Shown here: in pieces, positions 55,577 through 64,000 of the stretch | Numbering within the stretch: position 1 is the first letter of the stretch | Layout of the letters: each line of letters starts with the position of its first letter | Origin: Astrocystis sublimbata | Lineage: Eukaryota; Ascomycota; Sordariomycetes; Xylariales; Xylariaceae | Length of the DNA stretch: 64,000 bases | Assembly: GCA_022453515.1 (NCBI GenBank) | Contig: JAJNNY010000067.1 | Span: forward strand, 124,001 to 188,000 | Reading direction: 5' to 3' | Program-made: the position numbers and the translations under genes | Notes under the pieces: generated by a model | The model's database searches: none | Told to the model about the DNA's origin: nothing | Seen by the model: the letters and a program-made list of their open reading frames with translations, nothing else

Positions 55577-57500
55577 TCAGTCCTCGTCTTCCTCCACCCT
55601 TGCGCGCTTGTTGTCCCTCGATTCCCCATCCTGCAGACCGTACCCTCTCTTCGACGAAGAGCTCTGGTCCACCTCTGCCATGAACTTGTCCATCTGGAAC
55701 GGGTCGTTCCTGCCGCTATCGCGCTCGAATTGAACAGGACCCTCTCGAGCCTGTTTCGTTGTCAGTGTATAGCTCATGAACCAGATACGGATGATCATCA
55801 TTAAATCTTACCTCTGCATCACCGGACCCCTTAAATGTGCCACGGCCCAGAGCCTCGCCAAAGCGGCTCGTCTTCTGGATCTTGGCCATTTCCCTATCCC
55901 CGGCAGCCTCGTCATCCATGTCATCCATGTTCTGGCCAGGGCGGTAAATGCTGTTGATGGCGTCGTGGGCCGCGAATAAGGGCTTGTCGTAGGGGTTGTC
56001 CTCGTTAATTCCAGTGTCGAACCCGCTCGTTTGGTTAAACAGCCGCGAGTCGTACATAGACTCCGCCTGTGCCGTAGGTTTCGCCAGCCCGAGCGCAATC
56101 TTCTCGGAGATATCGCGGTTCTGCTCGCGTGCCATGACTTGAATCCGCCTCTCCGTACCCATGCGCGACTGCCGTAGCTTGCGTTCCTCTTCCTGGCGCC
56201 GTTCCGCTCGAGCCTTCTCTCTCTCCCGGATTTCTGAGCCGTCGCTTTCCGATCCCGAGTCTGAGTAGCTGTAGCTTCGTGAGCGAGAGCGCGAATCGCG
56301 CGAGTCACGCGAGTCCCTCCGTCTCGAAGCGCCGGCTCGTTCCTCTCTGGCTTTCTGCGCTAGCGCCCGAAGACTGTCCTCTTTCTGTGCCTTCTCCTTT
56401 TCTGCCAGACGTTGCTGCATGAGAGCGCGTGATCTGACTTCCTCACGAGCATGTCGGTCGGCCATGAACAGAGATTCTGACAATTGTGCAAACTTGTCGT
56501 TTATAGTGACATCCTGCATACCCCTCCCATCCGCAGCCAACCGCTTGTCCAGTGGCACAGTAAAACCTTTGGGGTTCTTCCAGTTGCTGACAGTAGGGGG
56601 GATTCTCCAGGCTTCTTGATCCTCAGCCGTCAGCTTTCGAGGCGGCGATCGCAGTAGGGGAGGTGGAGGCGACGGAGGTCCTCTCTGAGAGAAGATCATG
56701 GTCAGTAAAAATTGAAAAAAAGCAAGATAATTGTCTATGGGGGCGATGACGTACCGGGATCTTCTTATGCTTGAACTTGGGGGGTTCCATAGGGTCCTTT
56801 TGCCGCTCGACAATCTTCATAATCCGGTCTTGCTTCTTGGAGTTATCGCCCATCTGGTTTGCCGGCGAGTATCGGACAAAGGTTGCCTCTCGGTTGTTAT
56901 TGATGTTGAGCTGCTTGGGCTTCTGGGCGCTGACCGCGGAGCCAACGAGTGCTGCCAAAGCAGCTTTTGTCTTGTCCGCCGTCTCCTTCACCTGGTCCTC
57001 GCTAGGTCGCGCCAAGCTGATCTCGCCCGCCGCTACCCGGGATCGAAGGGGTATCAGATCCTTGAAGGATGCGTGAACTATCCTGTCCGCAGCATGGCCC
57101 TAAGGATCTCGATTAGCATGCCACACATTAGCTCATGTCAGTGTTATTTGTGACTCACCTGCTTTGCAATGGCATCGTATTTGACTTTGCCTTCTCCGTC
57201 AACGGCGATGGCGAGCGCATTGCTGGTGTCGGACCCCTTCTTTCCCATCTGCAGGGGATATTGAGCGACAGGTATCTCGGGGAAAGCGCCCCCATCTCCG
57301 AAGTCTTCATCGGCCCGCGGCCTCCAGCCCGCGCGCTGTTGGTAAGGGGGCGGGCCAGCTCGGCGAAGAACGATCTGCGACTCGTCTATCTGGCCCGGTC
57401 CGAGAATACGGGGTCCTCGCTGTTGCGCATGAGCGGGAAGCTCCTCATCCTCGCCAGTGTATCTCGGTTTGGGCAGGGCTGCTGCCAGTGAGGCGGCCAT
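55577..57500 (-). CDS. prp45: SNW/SKIP splicing factor Prp45
   Basis: Four exons (57159-57500, 56755-57099, 55812-56684, 55577-55750), all joined in phase 0, give 577 aa. The SNW domain reads KYDAIAKQGHAADRIVHASF, SLARPSEDQVKETADKTK, and the signature PPTVSNWKNPKGFTVPLDKR. The KIPRGPPSPPPPLLRSPPRK segment is typical of SKIP proteins. A basic Ser/Arg-rich stretch (SRDSRDSRSRSRSYSYSDS) follows, then EDNPYDKPLFA and a C-terminal nuclear-signal-like NKRARVEEDED. Prp45 belongs to the NTC-related part of the spliceosome and supports Prp22 and second-step splicing; in animals it is also a transcription coregulator. Confidence 0.94.
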
Positions 57501-58454
57501 CGTATCGAAGTTACGTTGCGTCGCGTCGCCACAAGCGGGTGGTTGGGAGTATTCGAGGACGGCGCAGGGGCAGCTCGCAGAGGACAGAGGGGCGTTTGGC
57601 TTTGTGGACGATCGTGGCTCTTGTCTGCCTTCAGGCAGTCGATATGTCGGTTGGAATATTGGAGAGTAAATCAGATTAAATCATACATAGCGCCGAGATA
57701 TGCAGAGAGAGAGACTGCGCTGCTGGCGCGATCGGTTGCGGGTCAGACTTTACTGTTGAAGCTGGTTCAGTTTGCATGGAAGGTCGCACGCCGACAGCCA
57801 GTCGCGGTTGATAAAGATTCGATGGCAAGGCACCGAGCTTTAAGTGGGCCAAGCGACCTCATACCGAGTGCTTGTAATTGATTGGTGAATACTTGCGTAG
57901 GTGTAGTGGGGCCGTTCTCGATGCGCCCCCCCCCCCCCCCCCCCCTTGAGCTCCTTGCATTGATGACTTACAAGTTGACAGTAACAAATGGGAAGAGATG
58001 TGGTTCGTACGAAGCCAAACATCGCCAGGGCCAAGTAGGTTGTTAAGAAGCTCACGGCATTGATCCTGGGATAGTCGGACTTTTCAACGTGCGCACTACG
58101 AAATCACTGGTAATTACTTGAAAACCCACATTGCACAATACATGCCTATGAGTTGAATGTACTAACTACGTGGATTACCTTGCAAACAAACACTTAAGCT
58201 TATTACAGCTTCGGTACGTTAATGTTGTCGTACTGAATCAGTGTGCCTATCAAGCTAGACGCCCCTTTTCAACGTCAACAATGTCAAAATCACAACAGAG
58301 ACTCGGCTGGCGTGTAAGGTAGTTTGCGGTTCATGTCTACAATTCTGACTGATATTCGACGCCCTTCAAAAGAACCACGGCGAGCTGGTCAGAAGCCAGT
58401 TCCGCCCACACGCCGTAGCCAACGCCCGTACATTATAAATACTGCTCGTTTTCT
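57501..58454. other. Intergenic region with a 20 nt poly-C tract
   Basis: 954 bp covering the prp45 promoter and the 3' flank of the p24 gene. A run of 20 C lies at 57926-57945. No convincing gene is seen. Confidence 0.45.
57926..57945. repeat. 20 nt poly-C tract
   Basis: Uninterrupted run of 20 C on the plus strand in the region upstream of prp45; the second such tract in the window. Confidence 0.9.
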
Positions 58455-59277
58455 TCATACGTAGCCCTTTCTCGCGCCCTAGACCGATTGTTAGCCAGCA
58501 CGTTCCGTCTCCTCGTTCAAATGTTCGTCTTGAAGGAACCTACCTGAAAGAAGAATCTCACGACAAACACTTGAAGACCGCCCATGGCAATCACCATGAT
58601 GATCTGGATCAAGCTGAAGTTCACGATTCTTCCCTCGGTGCTTCGAACGGTACTGAAGTTTCGGTTCTCGCGCGTGCGGAAGTACTTTTGGTTGCGGGTG
58701 ATTGTCGATAATTGGCCCGAGATCTTGTATATGGACTCCTCGAGAGCACTCGTCTGTTCGGGCGAAGAGCCCTGCTTCGCAGGGAGCTGTGCGCGCACCT
58801 CGTCTTCCACCTGCAGTAATGTTTTGTTAGCCGTCTATTTGCGATTTGTCAGGCGTGGTGGTAATGGTGGGCGAACGAACCGCGATCTCGAAATCGACAA
58901 ACTTCTCCGAGTACGTGCTCATGGCATTGTTAAAGCAGAACTTGTAGTCGCCCACCTCGTTCGCGGTGAAGACGAAGTCTCCTTGTCGCTCTTTCTCGCC
59001 ATTCAGGACCACCTTGTCGGTCGGGCCGGTAACTTCGTAATCGATATCGAATGATCCTCCCGATTGCACCTAGAGAACAGTGTCAGTGTGGATTGCAGAC
59101 TCTGTCGGGTCGCATGGCACGTACGGCAAAGTAGAAAGCTATCTTTTGCCCTTGCTTGTGGGGAGCTGCGAAGAAGCATGCTCGCTCGTTGGCTCCAATC
59201 TTGTATGTCAATGCAGTCGCCGATACAACAGAAACCAGCCAGGCAAGGAGCCCGACTGATAATAATGTCGTCCTCAT
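58455..59277 (-). CDS. p24-family COPII/COPI cargo receptor (emp24/gp25L/Erp)
   Basis: Four exons (59125-59277, 58881-59069, 58544-58810, 58455-58478), all phase 0, give 210 aa, the normal p24 length. A signal peptide (MRTTLLSVGLLAWLVSVVSA) precedes the GOLD domain: NERACFFAAPHKQGQKIAFYFA, GGSFDIDYEV, DFVFTANEVGDYKFCFNNAMS with the two conserved cysteines, and YSEKFVDFEI. A coiled-coil stretch and RTRENRNFSTVRSTE lead into the membrane helix IQIIMVIAMGGLQVFVVRFFF. The last exon is 24 nt and encodes GARKGYV, the short cytosolic tail for coat binding. p24 proteins cycle between ER and Golgi and help load GPI-anchored cargo. Intron 2 uses a GTTCGT donor. Confidence 0.93.
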
Positions 59278-60778
59278 TTTGTGTTGTGTGTGTGTGTGGT
59301 GGGTGGTGTGTGGTGTGTGGTGGGCGATGGGTTGCGGTATCACCACAGGCGTCTTGTCCTCCAAGGAACAGCTGGTCGCAAACAACAGCTCAGGGCTGTG
59401 AGGCTCGACCACCCAAATGCCAGCCTGTCGTAATGCGGCGGATTATTCCAAGGACCGATCGGCCAGGGGCATCGGAGAGTGGGGCTAAAGCCCAAGCTTA
59501 GGTACACCTACAATAATAGGATGCTACCTACAGTAGGTACCCCGGGGAGATGGGCAAGGTGCCTACCTACCCAGGCCCACAGACGCAGACAGCCGATAGG
59601 TAAGCCTCTCGGCCTCCCCCCCTCGTCTGCCTCGGACGATATAAACTCGTCCATCGCATCGCGTGTAGGTAGGTAGCCAATAGGGTCCTCTAAAATACCA
59701 GCAGGGTACCTAGTATTTAGCTACATATACCCAATGGTTAAGCCCAACCAACGGAGCTTTCTATTCTTCTTCCTCCCAACGTTGGCTCTTCCTAATTTCG
59801 TGCATATTGCCTCTCGGCGTCGCTAAGGGTATTGTCCTGGGGATTTTTAGGGGACAGTCGCCTATGATGAACCTACCGTTGCCTAGTAACAGCATACCAA
59901 GTAGGTAGCTGAAGTTTAGGCTTATTGGAATACTGAGGCAAGATTGATCCTTTATTGGTACGTTGGCTATAGATCACCCAAATCACAGCTATCTCGTTGC
60001 AACATAGATATAGCGCTTCACTACTGTAGGTGTTACCGAGGCTTACAGGGGGTAGGATCTGTGTATTGATCTGATATGAAGAAGGATGCCTTCAGGTGCC
60101 TGGGCAGATCCCAACCCTTTTCTAACCGCTGGAGATCTACCGATACGCAGAGACCGCTTGTAAAAGGATCTGTGCGAATAGCCTCACCACCCTACTGCGA
60201 CAGTAGGTCTATCACAAGGAAATATATGGCAAAATAGCACGCTGACACCTATAATGACGGCCACGTCGGGCGAAGGCATAATATACACTCGACCCCACAG
60301 CCACACCCTGTTAAAAGGGGGGTGGCATTTCAGGTCTTGGGGGCTATATGCGTGTCGAGTGCCGCGCTATGACTGGCTTTATTATGTGCCTTGCCAAATG
60401 CGACGGTATGCTGATTTCCAAGTATAGCTTCGATAAATGGCAGGACCAGCCTGGGGGCTTGAAGGACTACGGGTGGCAGGCTTGCGCTGACGATGAGCAA
60501 GGGCACTGCTTCGTTTTATTCGACAATATGAATGACCCTGCGTCACGTAGCGTTATAATGCTCCGGTAGTAGTGGCGTGTTGACGTCTCCGAACCGTTCG
60601 TTCATTGTGATCTCAAAATAGATTGGTGGCGGGTGCTGAGGTATCTGGTCATTACAAACCTGACTTTCTATGGACAATGTTGACCCTCACATGACTTTTA
60701 CCTCCTTTTTGTTGAAATAACTGGACTTCGCACTTATCCTCATATTGCGTTGATTTTGATTAGGACTCACACACTACA
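59278..60778. other. Divergent intergenic region with TAGGTA/TACCTA cluster
   Basis: 1.5 kb between the p24 start (-) and the DUF3176-like start (+). Near the p24 gene is a TG/GTG-rich stretch (59281-59330), then many TAGGTA/TACCTA hexamers at about 59500-59720. A 73-codon frame at 60348-60569 (+) has no recognisable features. Confidence 0.45.
59500..59720. repeat. Cluster of TAGGTA/TACCTA hexamers
   Basis: At least seven copies in about 220 bp, including TACCTACAGTAGGTA and TAGGTAGGTAG. Same motif as in the cluster upstream of snf4. Confidence 0.6.
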
Positions 60779-62985
60779 ATGGCAAGCAGCTATTCAAACG
60801 CACGAAACACTCAACATATACCACCCACATCGCAAAACATCACATCTTCTACGCAACTCGACCAAAACTCTGTAGCCGGAGCTCAGGATGGTTCCGAAAC
60901 CACACAAGACGGTATAGATACCTCCCACAAAGCACAGCGACCCAGTGTGCGACGGAGTCTGCTGCGATGGAAGTGGGAGCTCTCCTGGTTGTGCCTCAGC
61001 TTCGCATCTCTAGCAACGTCTATCATACTGCTTACTACCCAAAACGGTCGGAGGGTAGACTCCTGGCGCGTGTTTTTCACCCTCAACACCTTCATTTCAA
61101 TACTGGCCCAGATCTCACGCACGGCGCTGGCATTTGGGATCAGCTCTAGTCTTGGACAGACCAAGTGGAATATGTTCAGCAATCGCTCCGACAATCTAGC
61201 GCTATTTGATGCCTTTGATCAGGCTAGTAAAGGGCCATGGGGTAGTGTTAGACTGACGTGGCTCTTGAAGCTCCGGTTAGTATTAATACCATGACTACTT
61301 CATTGTCCGCCTTCTTACCCTTTCATCAAGTTTCCCGCTACAAGCATCTTCAATTTCATTGTCAACTCTCACATTAACAAACCATAACGTGTAGTCATCT
61401 CGCTACTCTGGGTGCCGGGCTGACAATAGCCCTGCTGGGCTTTGAACCGTTCCTTCAAGCTACTATAGCCCAGTTTGGCAAGCTCAGCGACAACAACACA
61501 ACGCCTAGAGTTGAGGCAGTCATTGCTCGGACCAATAGACTTGATGTCGGTAATATGACTCAACGATCGAACAATGATAATCCTCTCTTGAACGAGATGG
61601 CTCCAGAATGGAGCTTTCAGGCTGGCTACGGATTGACCTCGGCAATATACAACGGATTTTATGCCTCAACCAGTCAGGCCATACTTCCCTCATTTACTTG
61701 CCCCACGGGCAACTGCACCTTTGGCGCTTTTACGTCGCTCGGGGTGTGCAGCGCTTGCGATGATGTGTCGTCTGCCATTGTTCGGAGTCCCGGCCATGGG
61801 AGGATTCCAGGTACTACGGTATCGCAGCCCAGTCACGACGCTAGTTTCCCGTTCACCTCTTACACCCTACCAGCCTCTGCTGCTTTCTATCCGAACATTG
61901 TCAATCTCACCCTATCTAACTACAACGGTCTCAGGAATACTACAGATGGCGCTGGTACCTATGCTGGATCTGGAGCTCAGATTTTCAGCTCCGACACTCT
62001 AACAACAGCGCAAGCCACCAGCTATCCCGAACTCTCCTTTCATCTCAGAAACATCACCAACGGAACCACGTTTGTTGTCTTCCAGATCCTGCAGGCCCAT
62101 CCCAATTTCGTAAACAATGTTTCAGACTGGAAAGACACATTTCCTGTTGCCACCGAGTGTCGATTGTACTTTTGCACCCAGGTATACACATCGTCGGTTA
62201 TACAAGGCACGTTAAACGAAACCAGGCTGGAAACTTGGTCTAATCGCGAACCACGATCATTTCAAGCTATGAGGCCACAAAGGGAGACAAGGGAAATAGT
62301 CATAGATAACGACGGCTCACTCGCTCGTCTATATAATGGTCTAAGGGATTGGCAACGAACCGACCTCCAGCTATATATACCGGAAAGCGACGCTGCGCGT
62401 CTGGGACTCGACGAACATCAGCCTCGACGTTTCAACGTATCCCAATCTGCAGTACAAGCAACCATGAACTGGATTGCCACACAATTTGCGCCGGGCCAGT
62501 TACACTATCCGAACACAGCAACGTTTGACTCCAACACTACCGGTATCGCAGATGATGGCCCCGCCCAGGTTATCGGGCAATCCAAAAACCTGAGCGAGAC
62601 ATTTGACGCCGTCGCCAACACAATAAGCGTCTATATACGGAGCACAGGGCTAGAAACCACGCCGCACACAGGCACCTCCCAAACCTGGGTGTTGTATTAT
62701 CGCATTCGCTGGGCGTTTCTCGCACCGCCACTCGTGGTGGTCTTGGTGGGGTGCGGTTTTCTGCTGTACACCATTTGGGAGACTCACTCTCTCGGACTGA
62801 TTGCCTGGAAAGACAGCACCCTCGCCACCCTGGCTCATGGGCTTGACACATTGACCAAGGCTAGGCTCAGAGACGCGTTTCGAGACGACGCTGAGGATAA
62901 GTGCGCCCGAGAGATCACTATCAGCGTTGAGAAGTCTTGGGGTGGCTTTGGTTTGACTGAGTCCGGCCCTGGGTACAGCAGCTGA
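60779..62985 (+). CDS. DUF3176-like fungal membrane protein
   Basis: Two exons (60779-61275, 61395-62985) give 695 aa. The N-terminal ~65 residues are polar. Two to three membrane helices follow: WLCLSFASLATSIILL, FFTLNTFISILAQISRTAL and, after the intron, HLATLGAGLTIALLGFEPFL. The segments LALFDAFDQASKGPWGSVRLTW and PSFTCPTGNCTFGAFTSLGVCSAC are typical of the fungal DUF3176 group. A long extracellular loop carries many N-glycosylation sites (NIVNLTLSNYNG, RNITNGT) and cysteines, and a last helix sits near the C terminus (FLAPPLVVVLVGCGFLLYTIW). The function of the family is unknown; surface or vacuolar membrane location is inferred. It ends 83 bp from the next gene, which converges on it. 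Confidence 0.87.
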
Positions 62986-63068
62986 TGCCACATATGTGCA
63001 TGCATGGCTGGGACGCCTGGTAGAACGCCAGGCTGGCCATGGTCTGGAACTGTAACTCTTTATATTTA

Positions 63069-64000
63069 CTACGGGAGGATCTTGGCGTCAATCTCCGCAT
63101 TGGCTCTATATTCAGCCAACGGCAATGGGATGAGGCCCGAGTATCCGACATCGCCCTGGGCGCGTTCTAGCTTGCGCATGATGTTGCCGATCATCTTGGC
63201 GATCCAGCGCTCGTTGGCGACGACGTTGATGCTGTTTGTGCCGGCCTTGCGCCAGCCATCCATCATCTTGAGGTTCATGTCCTTGAAGGTCTGGTTCATC
63301 CGGCCCGCTCGCGAGATTGAGTTCCGCCAGGACGACGGGGCGGACACGGTCGAGTTGGGAACTGATCGTTCCGAATCCACGGCCGACCGATTGGACTCGT
63401 CGCTCTTTTCGCTACTTGTGCTTTCCTCGTCCCCTGCGACAGTTTCAACCACGATGGTCTCAGATGCTAAAGGATCGTCACGCGTCGACGCTGTCTCCGC
63501 CCGCTTGAGCAACACTGCTTCGTGATCCTTTTCTGATTCGATGACCTTCATTGCCTTGACGAGTGCAGCAGCAAAGTTCAACAGTTGCTGATCAAAAATT
63601 GCCGGTAGATGCCCATGAGCAGAAATCTTCATAGCCCCCTCATCTCGTTGCCGTCGTCCTAGTTCCTGTTGAAGCTGTACCGCTTTCGGTGTTCCCTTCT
63701 CTTCCTCTATCTCCTGCTGCAAGTTCATCTCTTCAAAATCTGTGATTTTTGACGGCAGTAGATGTTCGTGATGAGGTAGGAGGTATGAAGGGAGCGTGAA
63801 TGCGCAGTCGGCACCGCCAAGATGTATAACCTGACTCAGCTCGGCAGCCTCAGGTAGGATTCGATGAGCCTTGAGGTCTGCAATCTTCAACTTGCATTCG
63901 ATGTCGAATTCTGTGTTCATGGGGACATGGCCAGTACAGTACACATCACTCAGCCCGACCGCGAAATTGGCATCGGCCAGCCACGCCCCAATGCGTGTTT
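63069..64000 (-). CDS. Unrecognised conserved-looking protein, C-terminal part (cut by window edge)
   Basis: The frame is open from the right edge to the stop at 63069-63071, about 309 residues of the C-terminal part. The codon at 63944 is GTG and the frame stays open beyond it, so the start lies outside the window. Visible features: GAWLADANFAVGLSDVYCTGHVP near the edge, CAFTLPSYLLPHHEHLLPS, a Glu/Lys/Gln-rich helical stretch (MNLQQEIEEEKGTPKAVQLQ), a Ser/Glu-rich disordered part (EESTSSEKSDESNRS), then a compact end with WIAKMIGNIMRKLERAQGDVGYSGLIPLPL. No signal peptide or membrane helix is seen in this part. I do not recognise the family. Confidence 0.75.
   Translation of the reverse strand, partial: TRIGAWLADANFAVGLSDVYCTGHVPMNTEFDIECKLKIADLKAHRILPEAAELSQVIHLGGADCAFTLPSYLLPHHEHLLPSKITDFEEMNLQQEIEEEKGTPKAVQLQQELGRRQRDEGAMKISAHGHLPAIFDQQLLNFAAALVKAMKVIESEKDHEAVLLKRAETASTRDDPLASETIVVETVAGDEESTSSEKSDESNRSAVDSERSVPNSTVSAPSSWRNSISRAGRMNQTFKDMNLKMMDGWRKAGTNSINVVANERWIAKMIGNIMRKLERAQGDVGYSGLIPLPLAEYRANAEIDAKILP

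Noticed and set aside
60348..60569. 73-codon plus-strand frame in the p24/DUF3176 intergenic region
   Set aside because: No family features and no supporting splice sites or leader; an open frame of this size is expected by chance.

Overview
The window is nuclear DNA of a filamentous ascomycete (Pezizomycotina, most likely Sordariomycetes). The supports are many short GT-AG introns (about 44-200 bp) with GTRNGT donors and CTAAY-type branch sites, a membrane-anchored HET-domain gene, a DUF3176-type gene, a Zn(II)2Cys6 regulator, a Cip1-like secreted protein, and orthologues of standard fungal housekeeping genes. The species is not identified. I rebuilt 19 protein-coding loci from splice signals and reading-frame closure. 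One more gene is cut by the right edge, one P450 is a pseudogene, and there are two tRNA genes.

Layout. 1-5.3 kb: a nitroreductase (+) and a Dcr2-type metallophosphatase (-). 5.3-10.3 kb: a protein-poor tract holding two identical, oppositely oriented, intron-containing tRNA-Asn(GTT) genes. 10.3-21 kb: a zinc-finger regulator (+), a 1.49-kilo-residue RhoGAP (-) and the AMPK gamma subunit Snf4 (-). 21-29.4 kb: a minus-strand block of accessory genes (four-helix HET protein, Cip1-like protein, SAM methyltransferase, GH16 protein without signal peptide). 32-39 kb: Vac8 (+), then inner-membrane peptidase Imp1 (-) and mitochondrial IF3 (+) diverging from one 550 bp region, then a GPI-type GH76 protein (-). 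41-45 kb: an APH-fold kinase (+) facing a cytochrome P450 (-) that is broken by a 331 bp element with the hallmarks of a solo LTR. 45.7-59.3 kb: a NAP/SET histone chaperone (-), saccharopine reductase Lys9 (+), Tim22 (+), a type II membrane GH16 protein (-), splicing factor Prp45 (-) and a p24 cargo receptor (-). 60.8-64 kb: a DUF3176-like membrane protein (+) and the 3' part of an unrecognised gene (-).

No polyketide, peptide or terpene synthase is present, so this is not a secondary-metabolite cluster. Functional themes are mitochondrial biogenesis (Tim22, Imp1, IF3, possibly the nitroreductase), cell-wall glycan remodelling (GH76 and two GH16) and signalling (Snf4, RhoGAP, Dcr2). The most informative non-standard signal is the solo-LTR insertion: removing the element plus one target-site copy restores a frame that closes exactly over five exons. 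Other points are an in-frame cassette-exon candidate in snf4, very short first coding exons in five genes, two long poly-C tracts, and intergenic clusters of TAGGTA/TACCTA. All gene models are unverified predictions made by eye.
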